Of a stretch of 64,000 nucleotides of DNA, positions 1 through 8,833 are shown in pieces (the stretch's first letter is position 1; the number at the start of each line of letters is the position of its first letter). Origin of the DNA: an uncultured Poribacteria bacterium (lineage in GTDB: Bacteria > Poribacteria > WGA-4E > PCPOR2b). Location of the stretch: positions 1,225,176 through 1,289,175 of the forward strand of contig OY282444.1 of assembly GCA_958296125.1 (NCBI GenBank), read 5' to 3'. The notes under the pieces are model-generated. The model was given only the letters and a program-made list of their open reading frames with translations. It did no database searches and had not been told where the DNA came from. The position numbers and the translations under genes were made by a program.

Positions 1-279
1 GTGAAAAAGCGAAATCCATCCTACAAACACTTTCTTTCCGCAAAACCGAGCTCAGCAACCAACCGCGCAAAGCATTATCGACGGATTCTCATCTCCACAC
101 TGATTCTCGGAGTCTTTCTATCGGGGTGTTCAGGTTTGCTTGGCAAAAACCTGGTTGCTGTTGCACACTTTCTTAACATTAGCCCCTCATTTTATCCCTA
201 TGATATTCACCTGTCAATCAAAACATCTTGCTTTTCCGGAGCATTCTGTTTATTATTAGGACAGAGACAGAAAGGGTGA
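1..279 (+). CDS. small putative lipoprotein, possibly truncated
   Basis: A 92-residue frame opens with GTG at the first base of the window. Residues 28-43 form a basic-hydrophobic stretch ending in FLSGC, which fits a lipobox with Cys43 as the lipidated residue. The tail after the cysteine is short, not repetitive, and resembles no family I know. The frame is open to the window edge, so the gene could begin further upstream. It may be a genuine small lipoprotein, a frameshifted remnant, or chance. The lipobox is the only support. Confidence 0.3.
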   Translation: MKKRNPSYKHFLSAKPSSATNRAKHYRRILISTLILGVFLSGCSGLLGKNLVAVAHFLNISPSFYPYDIHLSIKTSCFSGAFCLLLGQRQKG

Positions 280-399
280 GCTTATGATTCATAAACAGAT
301 TGGGGCAGCCCTCATCGCAATTTTTGAATTGCGGACATCGTTGGTTCATGTTCGGTTCTGATTGCCGAGATTGGAGAGGAGCACCGCAATACAGGCGCA

Positions 400-1626
400 A
401 TGAACAAGGTCGAGCAGACGCACTCCACAACCGATCAGATGCCCCCCGATTTTCCGGATCGGACGACTATTCGAGCGTATTATGCCGGCATGTTTCTCTA
501 TTGGGGCGCGCTATACGTCTACTCGCCGATTCTAGCGGTATACGCTCAGTCGTTGGGTGCCTCGTTCACGACTGTGGGCATGGTGGTCGGGGCGTACGGC
601 TTTGTGCAGATGTGGCTACGAATCCCGTTGGGGATTTGGTCCGACAGGTTGGGACGGCGACTGCCCTTTCTTTATGCTGGACACTTTTTCAACCTCGTCG
701 GGTGTTTGGGGCTTGCGATGGCACCAACGCCGATGTACCTTGTCGCCTTCCGTGGCGTGCTCGGTATAAGTGCCGCCACATGGGTCGCGTTCACCGTGCT
801 TTTTGCTAGTTACTTCCCGCTTGATCAGAGTCCCAAGGCAATGGGGATTGTCACGGCTATCAATGGCATCTCGCTCATTATCGTCAACGGGCTAGGTGGC
901 CAAATCGCTCAGATGTGGGGGATGGGGGCTACGTTCTACGCCGGTGTGGGTTTGGCGGCTATCGGTCTCATAGCAACCGTGCCCATCAAGGAACATCGGG
1001 TGAAGCGTCAGCCTCCCACGTTTCGACAGATATGGCGCATCATTACGCACCCTGCCCTAATGCTCGTTGCGTCTATCACGGCTCTCAATCACTACGCATT
1101 CTGGGCAACCACATTCAGCTTTATTCCGCTCCACGCAGCGAATCTGGGCGCAAGTAAATTGACGCTCGGTGTCATTGGTGTAGTCGCTTTGGTGCCCTAT
1201 ACCTTAATCGCTCCGATGAACCACCGGTTTGCGGCTCGTTTGGGCAAAAATCGCGCTGTCTTTGTAGGGATTCTGGTGATGGCGGTGACGATGTTTGTTG
1301 TCCCCCTGATCAACAATATCCCGCTGCTAGCGATTTCCCAAGGCGCGAGCGGGTTCGGGCGCGGTCTCGTATACCCTCTGCTGATGGGATTGAGTATCCG
1401 AGAAATATCTGGTGAGGACCGGGCGACCGCAATGGGAGTATATCAGGCAGTATATGCAATCGGTATGTTCTTAGGCCCCACGACCGCTGGCACTGTCGCC
1501 GATGCGGCGGGTCTTTCTGGGGCATTCATCATGGCCGGCACGGTTTCAGTGATCGCGGCGGTAGCAGCTTTAATCCTGCTTGGACGGACAACCGACTCCC
1601 CAAATCGTGGGCGAGCACAGACCTAA
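400..1626 (+). CDS. major facilitator superfamily (MFS) transporter
   Basis: A 408-residue integral membrane protein with about twelve hydrophobic segments, the usual MFS length. The loop between helices 2 and 3 carries the MFS signature in the form GIWSDRLGRRLP, and a weaker second-half counterpart follows around residue 265 (NHRFAARLGKNRAVF). It should move a small solute across the inner membrane by a proton-coupled or uniport mechanism. The substrate cannot be told from sequence; drug-efflux and sugar-type members look alike here. The ATG at 400 is the first in frame, and the GGAG before it lies rather far upstream, so the start is only probable. It stands alone between the lipoprotein-like frame and a repeat-bearing gap. 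Confidence 0.85.
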   Translation: MNKVEQTHSTTDQMPPDFPDRTTIRAYYAGMFLYWGALYVYSPILAVYAQSLGASFTTVGMVVGAYGFVQMWLRIPLGIWSDRLGRRLPFLYAGHFFNLVGCLGLAMAPTPMYLVAFRGVLGISAATWVAFTVLFASYFPLDQSPKAMGIVTAINGISLIIVNGLGGQIAQMWGMGATFYAGVGLAAIGLIATVPIKEHRVKRQPPTFRQIWRIITHPALMLVASITALNHYAFWATTFSFIPLHAANLGASKLTLGVIGVVALVPYTLIAPMNHRFAARLGKNRAVFVGILVMAVTMFVVPLINNIPLLAISQGASGFGRGLVYPLLMGLSIREISGEDRATAMGVYQAVYAIGMFLGPTTAGTVADAAGLSGAFIMAGTVSVIAAVAALILLGRTTDSPNRGRAQT

Positions 1627-1720
1627 ATCGGCACCCATCACAGCCTGCTGTCCGCCCGCATTCGCGCACCGTAGCCTTATCGCAAATATCAGTCGTTCAC
1701 GTTGCTACAAGCGGGTTCGT

Positions 1721-1770
1721 TCCGCCCCGCGAGCGGGACAGGCCTGCCCTCGGAACGGGGAGACCAGGGA
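1721..1770. repeat. GC-rich mosaic intergenic element
   Basis: The 363-base gap between the MFS gene and the zinc-ribbon gene holds a GC-rich stretch made of short modules (GCGAGCGGGACAGGCC, CCTCGGAACGGGG, GAGACCAGGGA). The same modules recur at 33601-33675, 55390-55466 and 58545-58621, and in shortened form inside genes between 55.7 and 58.9 kb. Downstream of it is a promoter at 1897-1925; nothing else is recognisable in the gap. Confidence 0.55.
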
Positions 1771-1896
1771 TGGAAATTTCTATCCGATTTAACAGAAAAC
1801 CGATGGATTTTCAATACCTAGCAACTCGCGTTAATTACACCCGTTTGTGACGAGAGGTCAATCGAAAAAGGGAGTTTGAGATTCTGGCAAATCTGC

Positions 1897-1925
1897 TTGA
1901 CATGCCCCCTGTCAGTCGTTAAAAT
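1897..1925 (+). promoter_or_regulatory. sigma70-type promoter of the zinc-ribbon gene
   Basis: A perfect TTGACA at 1897-1902 is separated by 17 bases from TAAAAT at 1920-1925. The zinc-ribbon gene starts 64 bases after the -10 box and has a GAAGGAG ribosome-binding site. This fits constitutive transcription. Confidence 0.65.
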
Positions 1926-1989
1926 ATATCAAATCCTGATATTTTTGCAATGTCTGTTGAAAATAAACGAGTAGAAGGAGTCTCATTAT

Positions 1990-2310
1990 ATGCCGACATA
2001 CGAATATAAATGCTTGGGTTGCGGTGTCCAATTTGATCGGTTTCAACGTATCACTGAAGATCCCATCCAAGAATGCCCCGAATGTTCAGGTCAGACCAAG
2101 CGGTTAATTGGTGCTGGGGCCGGGCTAATTTTTAAGGGATCGGGGTTCTACATTACGGACTATCGCAGTGAAGGATACAAAGAGAGCGCGAAAAAAGACA
2201 AAGAATCCCCATCGAGCGGTAACGGGGGAGATAGCAAAAGCAGCGATTCTAAACCTAGCAAAACGGAGAGCAGTGACGCTGCCAAAGCGACTTCAGATTC
2301 AAATGCTTGA
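1990..2310 (+). CDS. FmdB-family zinc-ribbon protein
   Basis: A 106-residue protein opening MPTYEYKCLGCG. It has two CxxC pairs (Cys8/Cys11 and a second near residue 30 in CPECSG) that should hold one zinc ion, then a short GAGAGLIFKGSGFY segment typical of the FmdB regulatory family. The last 40 residues are low-complexity, rich in Ser, Lys and Asp, and probably disordered. FmdB-type proteins are small cytoplasmic putative regulators whose exact role is unsettled in most organisms. An ideal -35/-10 pair lies upstream and a GAAGGAG site precedes the ATG. Confidence 0.85.
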   Translation: MPTYEYKCLGCGVQFDRFQRITEDPIQECPECSGQTKRLIGAGAGLIFKGSGFYITDYRSEGYKESAKKDKESPSSGNGGDSKSSDSKPSKTESSDAAKATSDSNA

Positions 2311-2398
2311 GGGATAGTCAATCATTGTTCCGACGCATAAGCACCGTCTTACAATGTTCAGATAGCTTGATCGTATTCGTGAGCCGAAAGGGGAAAAC

Positions 2399-3331
2399 AT
2401 GGATCACGCGCACCACCATCATGATGGAGAGGAAAATGGGCATCAACATCGCCTACAGGGCAAATTTCGATTCGCAATCCTGTTGACGATTTTTGTGCTA
2501 GGTATCGAAATAGTAGGGGGGATTTTGTCGAATAGTTTGGCGTTGTTGAGCGATGCAGCGCATGTTTTCTCCGATTCCTTGTCACTGATTATGAGCTGGC
2601 TGGCAATCTATCTGTCAACTCGCCCGGCAACTAGCTCGCGCACCTACGGTTATCACCGGACGGAGGTGTTCGCCGCGCTCATCAACGGGGTTTCACTGAT
2701 TGCAATCTCCGGGTGGATTTTTTACGAAGCGGTCCACCGATTCATCGAACCTGAGCCAGTTAAAAGTAAAGAGATGCTCGTCGTGGCGATCATCGGATTT
2801 ATTGCGAATATGCTCATTGTCTGGCTGTTTCACGGGGAAAGCCATAAAAGCCTCAATGTGCGTAGTGCGGTGCTTCATGTAATTGGCGATGCGCTCGCTT
2901 CCGTCGGGGTCATCGTGGGTGGGGTGGTGATATATTGGACCAGCTGGTTCATTGTCGATCCAATTCTGAGCTGTGGGATTAGTCTAATAATCTTGATTGG
3001 GGCGGGCAGAGTCACGAGAGAAGCTGTTCACATCTTATTAGAAGGGTCTCCGAAACATGCAGATGCCCAAAAAGTGGCAGCGTGCATCAGTGCTATCGAT
3101 TCGGTCAAGGATGTCCATGACATGCACATCTGGTCTCTATGCTCTAACTATTTGGTGTTGAGCACGCATGTGGCGATCACCGAGGACGCAAGCAAATCCC
3201 CACACGAATTACGGCAGGAGATTAACAACGAACTGCAAGCTCAATTTGGTATTTTCCACACAACAATTCAGATTGAACGAGCTGGTTGCCCCCACGAGGG
3301 CCAACTGTTGTGTAACGCACCCCACCACTGA
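2399..3331 (+). CDS. cation diffusion facilitator (CDF) metal efflux protein, CzcD/ZitB-like
   Basis: A 310-residue inner-membrane antiporter expected to export zinc or a related divalent metal in exchange for protons. A His-rich N-terminus (DHAHHHHDGEENGHQH) precedes six predicted membrane helices. The metal-site motifs of the family are visible: SDAAHVFSD in helix 2 and HVIGDALAS in helix 5. The cytoplasmic C-terminal domain starts around residue 210 (EGSPKHADAQ) and contains the DMHIWSL segment of CDF dimerisation domains. The length matches ZitB/CzcD. An AAAGGGG site precedes the ATG. The gene is convergent with the acyl-CoA dehydrogenase, with only about 25 bases between them. Confidence 0.92.
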   Translation: MDHAHHHHDGEENGHQHRLQGKFRFAILLTIFVLGIEIVGGILSNSLALLSDAAHVFSDSLSLIMSWLAIYLSTRPATSSRTYGYHRTEVFAALINGVSLIAISGWIFYEAVHRFIEPEPVKSKEMLVVAIIGFIANMLIVWLFHGESHKSLNVRSAVLHVIGDALASVGVIVGGVVIYWTSWFIVDPILSCGISLIILIGAGRVTREAVHILLEGSPKHADAQKVAACISAIDSVKDVHDMHIWSLCSNYLVLSTHVAITEDASKSPHELRQEINNELQAQFGIFHTTIQIERAGCPHEGQLLCNAPHH

Positions 3332-3356
3332 AACGCGATGCGTAAATGGTCATGGG

Positions 3357-4529
3357 TTAATACGACCGGGGCAGATCCAACACGTGGGTGGCAAGATAGG
3401 CGAGCACTAGGTTATTGTTGACCGGCGCGACTTGATAGAGCCGCGTTTCCCGAAACTTGCGCTCCACATCGTATTCATCAACAAAGCCGTAGCCGCCATG
3501 CGTGTCAAGGCAAATATTGGCAGCCTGCCAACTTGCTTCGGAGGCGAGCAGTTTTGCCATATTCGCTTCTGCCCCGCAACATGCCTCAACATCGAAGAGC
3601 CAAGCGGCTTGGTAGCGGACTAGGTCTGCCGCAACGGTCGCCGCATAAGCGCGGACGATGGGGAACTGCACGCCTTGGTTGCGACCAATCGGTGCTCCAA
3701 AGACCTCGCGCTCGCGAGCATAGGTGCTTGCCCGATCGGTAAACCAGTAGCCGTCACCGATGGCTTCTGCTGCCAGCAGGATGCGCTCGGCGTTCCAGCC
3801 GTCAATGACATAGCGGAAGCCGTGCCCCTCCTCGCCGATTAAACTATCGAGTGGCAGCCGTAAATCACGGAACCCGACTTGGTAGGTTGCGTAGTTGAAC
3901 ATGGTGCGGACAGGCTGAATCTCCAATGCCCCTGCCTGCCCACGTGCATCGCGCAAATCGACAAGGAACAGACTGAGCCCATCCGTCCGTTTGTCAACTG
4001 CTTCGCGGGGGGTCGTGCGCGCCAACAACAGCAGTAGGTCTGATTGTTCAATGCGGCTGGTCCAGTTCTTGTGACCGTTGACGATGTATGCCGCACCTTC
4101 ACGTCGGGCAAAGGTGCGGATACTGGGGGTATCAGAGCCGGCTTCCGCCTCAGTGACCGAGAATGCTTGTAGCCGGAGTTCGCCGTTAGCGATGGATGGC
4201 AGCCAACGTTCCTTCTGTATATCGCTGCCGTGTCGGAGTAGTGCGCCCATAAGATACATCTGTGCATGAAACGCCGCCGAGTTCCCGCCGGAACGGTTAA
4301 TCTCCTCCAAAACGATGCTTGCCTCTGTCACACCCAAGCCGAGCCCCCCGTATTCTTTCGGAATCAGAATCGAGAGGAAGCCAGCTTCTGTTAGCCTTTC
4401 GACAAAGGCTTGCGGATACGCGCGCACCCGATCGGTTTCGCGCCAGTAGGTATCGGGGAATTGGGCGCAGAAATCGCGGATGCGCCCTCGGAGTGCTTCG
4501 TGTTCAGGGGAGAGCTGAAAATCCATCAT
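3357..4529 (-). CDS. acyl-CoA dehydrogenase family protein
   Basis: A 390-residue flavoprotein of the acyl-CoA dehydrogenase fold: N-terminal helical domain (MDFQLSPEHEALRGRIRDFC), central beta domain with the FAD/substrate segment AFSVTEAEAGSD and a GHKNWTSR strand near residue 150, and C-terminal helical domain with THGGYGFVDEYDVER near residue 360. It should oxidise an acyl-CoA at the alpha-beta bond and pass electrons to an electron-transfer flavoprotein. Substrate chain length is not readable. Start: tandem ATGs lie at 4529 and 4526 behind AGAAAGGTG; an ATG at 4571 has no comparable ribosome-binding site. The gene stands alone, with no thiolase or hydratase beside it. Confidence 0.88.
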   Translation of the reverse strand: MMDFQLSPEHEALRGRIRDFCAQFPDTYWRETDRVRAYPQAFVERLTEAGFLSILIPKEYGGLGLGVTEASIVLEEINRSGGNSAAFHAQMYLMGALLRHGSDIQKERWLPSIANGELRLQAFSVTEAEAGSDTPSIRTFARREGAAYIVNGHKNWTSRIEQSDLLLLLARTTPREAVDKRTDGLSLFLVDLRDARGQAGALEIQPVRTMFNYATYQVGFRDLRLPLDSLIGEEGHGFRYVIDGWNAERILLAAEAIGDGYWFTDRASTYAREREVFGAPIGRNQGVQFPIVRAYAATVAADLVRYQAAWLFDVEACCGAEANMAKLLASEASWQAANICLDTHGGYGFVDEYDVERKFRETRLYQVAPVNNNLVLAYLATHVLDLPRSY

Positions 4530-4883
4530 ATACACCTTTCTAGTTGTTTCTAGTTGAAGGACTGTCAACATTCTGCTAGCCCTGACGTTACTACGTTACT
4601 AGTTTTTATCTTATCACACGCCTCGTGGAATTACAATATCAAAATCAGAAACCGCATACTTAATACGTGATGCGTAAGGGGGCTTTGGTCAAATAACGGC
4701 TTCTTTCAAATTGCTTTGAAACTGTGGCTCATCTAAAAAGAAAGTGCAAGACACAAAGATAAACCGAGTTTTTGACAGTAAGGAACAACGGTTTCTGTGG
4801 CACGATTTCTTAACATGATCCAAAAATCTTACGTATCACTTGTTACGCATTATTCTTTTAGGTTATAACTCAGGGGAGGATCG
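4530..4883. other. intergenic region with short repeats
   Basis: No gene is visible in this 354-base divergent gap. It contains AAACCGAGTTTTT (about 4765-4777), a motif that recurs as hairpin arms at 24679-24709 and near 14170 and 28376. It also has two GTGATGCGTAA-like stretches in opposite orientation (about 4670-4680 and 4828-4850). A promoter candidate for the esterase lies at its right end. Confidence 0.5.
4840..4869 (+). promoter_or_regulatory. candidate sigma70 promoter of the secreted esterase
   Basis: TTGTTA at 4840-4845, an 18-base spacer and TATAAC at 4864-4869. The distance to the GTG start at 4884 is very short, which leaves room for a later start (ATG 4911) or another promoter. 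Confidence 0.35.
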
Positions 4884-7367
4884 GTGGGAGAGGCATCCCT
4901 GCCTCAAATTATGTTCAAACTGTTATCCAAAAACTTTTTCTTCCACTTTATAATTTGGTCGTCGATGGTTGTGGTCTCACAGCCCGTTGTCCTTGCGGCA
5001 GACAGCCAACTGATACGATGGCCGCCAATTATCTGGCCGACGCTGACAGAAAACTTGATCGGTGAAGATGGAGGAAAAGTCATTAGGGTATATCTGCCGC
5101 CAAGCTACGATTTTACCGAGAAACGCTACCCTGTCATCTATGTGCTACATGGATTTGGCGGGGATTCAAATAGCCTCACCCGAAAGGTGAAATCGGCGAT
5201 GGACCGTATGATCCTCAGCGAGGAAATTCAGGAAGCTATCGCTGTGTTTGTCGATGGCTCGAATCGATTTGGCGGGAGTCAGTATCTCAGTTCTCCAACG
5301 ATTGGTGATTACGAAACATACATCAGGAGGGATTTGGTCAATTTCATTGATAGGCAGTATCGGACGATACCCCACCGAGACAGTCGTGGAATTACAGGAT
5401 TTTCGATGGGCGCGTACGGTTCAATGCACCTCTCGCTTAAATATCCAGAGGTGTTCGGGGTGGTGGTCGCCCAAGCAGGTACTTATAAATTTGATGATGA
5501 TTTGATACAGTCTTTTACAGAGAAAGGGGGCGTTGTTATAACCCTCATGGAGCCGCTTAAACAGCAATCTGGGGACGATTTTTGGAATGCACTAGATGAG
5601 CTAGCCAATTCTGATACCTTACGAAGGGTTAGCCTACCGTTTCGTAGCGGGCTTGCGTATCTAGCGGGGGTCGCTTCCAATCCTGACAAGCCCCCCTGTT
5701 ATCTAGATATGCCATATCGGTTAAAAACGGGGATTCCCCCTTGGGAGCGCGACGAGGAGGTTTGGGAGCGAATTGTCGAGAATGATATCATTCATGAATT
5801 AGACCGATACCTCAACAGATTAGAGCAGAATCCGCAACGACCGGTGCGGTTGAATGGAATTAAGCTGGTCCATGGCCTTGAGGACGATACGGCATTTCCC
5901 AGACAGGCGGAAGCGTTGGATCAAAGGTTGACGGAGCTTGGAATCGATCATGAGTTTATGAAACATGGAGGTGGACACACATTCATCGCAGAGGAATCGC
6001 TGCAATTTATGGCGGAGCATCTGGCGTTTGAACTGCCACCTGCTACCCCGGATGGTTCTGGCACAGCTTTGGTTTCACCGTATTCTGTTGCTGCATCTAG
6101 CAGTGGCAACGAACTTGTTATTACTTATACCGCTGAAGGGATGATGCGCGGCGGCACCTTTACGATTCACATTCCGTCGGGTTGGACACCGCCACAGGAT
6201 CTCCCAGACCTTCCCGGGTACATAACCGTGACCTCAACCGGCACCATCGGCGATATAACGATCACCAATCAGCGGATTCAGGTTGATATTCAGACCTTGA
6301 TGCCCGATGATACAATCACTCTTGTTTATGGGAAGGGTGGGGGTCACTCAGGAGCAACCGCGCCGGCAGAGCGGATTTCCACCTTCATCATCACCGCTGC
6401 CTCAACGTCGGACGGCACTTTGACACTGATTAAACAGAGCCCGGTTCTTGAAGTTTACCTGCATCCATGGGATGTGAATGGTGATGGAATCGTAAGTATC
6501 TTTGACTTGGTCCTCGTAGGATCTGAGTTCGGACGGGTGATAGATGGCGTGGTTTTCGGTCACAACCCGGACGTGAATCGGGATAGCATTGTGAACACAT
6601 CTGATCTTGTCGCGGTCTTGTCGCATTTTGGAGAGACAATCGGCAGTCCAGCGGCACCTAATTTTTCCGCCGCCCCTATATCGGCAACAATCAAATTTGA
6701 GAATCCCCGGTTTTTGGGAGATCGCATCCTGCTTGACCTGATGATTGACACAACTGTGCCCATGGTAGGCTACCATATCCGGATAGCACCGGAGGGACTT
6801 TTGAAGGTTAATCCAAACAGAAGCGATAGCGATGTGTTTCGTTTGGAGGAGGTCACTCAGGCCGGAACGTTGGTAGGTGCCAAACTTGGCGTGGGGCATC
6901 CATGGATCGGGCGGGCGCGGCTCACTACACTGGAATTGGAAACTAGCAGTTCAATAGATTCAGGGCAACCCTTGAGCCCTACAGTCTCTGTGGACGCAGC
7001 GCACCTCGTCTCCGTGGACGGGCAGTCCATCCGCGTAGCGGTGGAGCCGTTCTTCATGGATAAGTTGCGCCCTTATCAGACGCGAGGGCTCCCCAACTAT
7101 CCCAATCCGTTTAACCCGGAGACATGGATTCCCTTCCAATTACATAAGGAGGCACACGTTCGCATCACTGTTTATGATATTTTGGGGCGTGAGGTTCGGA
7201 GATTCGACTTGGGACATCAGCCCGCAGGTTACTACAACACGCGCGAGCGGGCTGTGTATTGGGATGGTCGTAACGACCTGAACGAGCGGGTCGCTAGTGG
7301 GGCTTACTTCTATCATCTCGAAGCAGATGGTTTTGTCGATATGCACCGTATGGTCGTGTTGAAATGA
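4884..7367 (+). CDS. secreted esterase with dockerin-like repeats and C-terminal sorting tail
   Basis: An 827-residue multidomain exported hydrolase. Residues 10-40 are a signal peptide (MFKLLSKNFFFHFIIWSSM to ADS). Residues 50-390 form an alpha/beta-hydrolase of the esterase-D type (PF00756-like): YVLHGFGGD oxyanion loop, nucleophile elbow GFSMGAYGS near residue 175, and a likely catalytic His in KHGGGHTF near 355. A beta-sandwich segment follows to about 525. Two calcium-type dockerin-like units come next (DVNGDGIVSIFDLVLVG and DVNRDSIVNTSDLVAVL), then a cohesin-like segment. The last 95 residues carry PNYPNPFNPETWIPFQL and a FlgD-like beta domain, the tail common on Poribacteria surface proteins. 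The GTG at 4884 follows GGGGAGGA closely; ATG 4911 is the alternative start. Likely substrates are acylated sugars or other surface esters. Confidence 0.85.
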   Translation: MGEASLPQIMFKLLSKNFFFHFIIWSSMVVVSQPVVLAADSQLIRWPPIIWPTLTENLIGEDGGKVIRVYLPPSYDFTEKRYPVIYVLHGFGGDSNSLTRKVKSAMDRMILSEEIQEAIAVFVDGSNRFGGSQYLSSPTIGDYETYIRRDLVNFIDRQYRTIPHRDSRGITGFSMGAYGSMHLSLKYPEVFGVVVAQAGTYKFDDDLIQSFTEKGGVVITLMEPLKQQSGDDFWNALDELANSDTLRRVSLPFRSGLAYLAGVASNPDKPPCYLDMPYRLKTGIPPWERDEEVWERIVENDIIHELDRYLNRLEQNPQRPVRLNGIKLVHGLEDDTAFPRQAEALDQRLTELGIDHEFMKHGGGHTFIAEESLQFMAEHLAFELPPATPDGSGTALVSPYSVAASSSGNELVITYTAEGMMRGGTFTIHIPSGWTPPQDLPDLPGYITVTSTGTIGDITITNQRIQVDIQTLMPDDTITLVYGKGGGHSGATAPAERISTFIITAASTSDGTLTLIKQSPVLEVYLHPWDVNGDGIVSIFDLVLVGSEFGRVIDGVVFGHNPDVNRDSIVNTSDLVAVLSHFGETIGSPAAPNFSAAPISATIKFENPRFLGDRILLDLMIDTTVPMVGYHIRIAPEGLLKVNPNRSDSDVFRLEEVTQAGTLVGAKLGVGHPWIGRARLTTLELETSSSIDSGQPLSPTVSVDAAHLVSVDGQSIRVAVEPFFMDKLRPYQTRGLPNYPNPFNPETWIPFQLHKEAHVRITVYDILGREVRRFDLGHQPAGYYNTRERAVYWDGRNDLNERVASGAYFYHLEADGFVDMHRMVVLK

Positions 7368-7424
7368 CGCGAGTTGCGCCGTAACCGAGTGTGCTGCTAA
7401 ATAGTATGCAAAGCAATACACCAA

Positions 7425-8567
7425 TTAGTCCTGATCTTGCGTTGGACTCATGGATAGGTTCTGTCGCGGTATTTTCGCCAATTCTGCGTCCAGAATACGG
7501 ATATCTGCCGCCTCCTTCTGTTCAGCCAGCCATGCCTTTCTCTGTTTTTGCAGGGCTTCCCCGATCAGTTTGTCCTGAATTTCTTGGCTGACCTCTGGAT
7601 ATGTCTTCTGGCGAGGGGATTCTTTTTTGAGCAGCTTAGCGATAAGATACCCTTCAGGCATGGGAATAGGTTGGCTCACCTCGTTGATTTCCAAATCAGC
7701 AATTGTCTGCCGAATTTCTGTATCGATTGGAAAGGGCTGCGGTTCTGCCTCAACCTGAAGGAGCGGGTTATCGCGATAAGCCCCCTGAATCTCCTGAAAG
7801 GTTGTATCTGCCTTCAACTGGGAAGCGATTGTCTCCGCAAGTGCCTTGGCTTGGGTTTGCAGATCTGCCGCATCCTCAGGTTTTGAGCGCACCAAGATAT
7901 ACTGAAATTGAATCTGCACAGGTTCAATAAATTCTGATCGATGTTGTTCAAAATATTGGGGAGCCTCTTGATTAATCTGTTCTTCGTCAATACTGCTGCG
8001 AAATTGGCGAACCGTCAGTTCTTTGACGATTAAGTCATTCCTCAACCGTTCCTCGACTTCCTGATATTCTAGCCCAATTCGCTTCAGATCCTCAAAGAAC
8101 AACGCCTCGTCGGGATATCCGGATTTAATCGCTTGAATTTCCGCGTTCACATTTTTCCCCCAACTCCAGAGCAGAATTCCGATATCGGCCGCCTTCTGTA
8201 ACATCAACTTCTGCTCGATGAGCATTTCTAAAACCGCCCGCTTGACCGTATTCGGAAGATTCTTAATTTCCCGAATCGTGAGCTCGTTCCCCCTTTCGCT
8301 TAATGTGATTAGCGGATCGTTGACGATAGTAATAAGGATTAGTTCGTTTTCCAGTTCGCGTAGCGTGATTGGCTGATCGTTGACAACGGCGATCACGTAG
8401 TCGATGACCCTTTCTTCGGTAAGTCCGCTTGACGGGGTAGCTATGAAGGAGAGATAGAGTGAAACGTAAAATGTGATGTGTAAGGCGTAAAATGGGGAAC
8501 ACAAAGCGTCAGTGTGCTTCCTGCATTCCTTGCTCCGATCTTCGACCGAGCGTTCGCAACCTCCCAT
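7425..8567 (-). CDS. SurA/PpiC-like peptidyl-prolyl isomerase, exported
   Basis: A 380-residue protein with a SurA-type N-terminal chaperone region (VIAVVNDQPITLRELE near residue 60, LEMLIEQKLMLQKA near 110) and a parvulin-like region around residues 210-325 (QIQFQYILVRSKPEDA to MPEGYLIAKLLKKE). It should help fold exported or outer-membrane proteins. The ATG at 8567 has an AGGAGG site. Two oddities stand out. The SurA-like strand-loop is duplicated in tandem (60-base unit, 8281-8400). The hydrophobic segment that must act as export signal (residues 24-45) is encoded by a repeat-like stretch resembling intergenic TTACGC/GTGATG sequence. The parvulin active-site pattern is weak, so chaperone function is safer to assume than catalysis. 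Confidence 0.75.
   Translation of the reverse strand: MGGCERSVEDRSKECRKHTDALCSPFYALHITFYVSLYLSFIATPSSGLTEERVIDYVIAVVNDQPITLRELENELILITIVNDPLITLSERGNELTIREIKNLPNTVKRAVLEMLIEQKLMLQKAADIGILLWSWGKNVNAEIQAIKSGYPDEALFFEDLKRIGLEYQEVEERLRNDLIVKELTVRQFRSSIDEEQINQEAPQYFEQHRSEFIEPVQIQFQYILVRSKPEDAADLQTQAKALAETIASQLKADTTFQEIQGAYRDNPLLQVEAEPQPFPIDTEIRQTIADLEINEVSQPIPMPEGYLIAKLLKKESPRQKTYPEVSQEIQDKLIGEALQKQRKAWLAEQKEAADIRILDAELAKIPRQNLSMSPTQDQD
8281..8400. repeat. 60-bp tandem duplication inside the isomerase gene
   Basis: Bases 8281-8340 and 8341-8400 align end to end at about two-thirds identity (both contain GATCGTTGAC and GTTC near the same positions). They encode two versions of the NDxxITLxExxNEL segment. 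Confidence 0.75.
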
Positions 8568-8833
8568 TTCTGACCTCCTGCCCGTATTCTATTCTCACAG
8601 GTGCCTTGGATTTGGTCTGGCTGCCCTGTTTGATCTAAAGCGCGATGGCATATAACGCCTGCCGCCGCTCATCCGATGCTAATTTCACAGTAGAATTATA
8701 TTCCTTTAATATCTCGCTGTCAATTTAATTGTATTCTCGTAGGGTAGAGGTTTTCACGGTTGATAGAATTGACCGGCTGTGCTATCATATAGTGTAGTGT
8801 GACGATTTTAGTTTAGAAGAGAGGTGGAAGGTT

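Noticed and set aside
300..809. 169-residue plus-strand frame overlapping the MFS gene
   Set aside because: Out-of-frame shadow; it lacks the hydrophobic pattern of a transporter and has no other motif.
6402..6899. 165-residue minus-strand frame within the esterase gene
   Set aside because: Antisense to the dockerin-like region; composition reflects the opposite strand.
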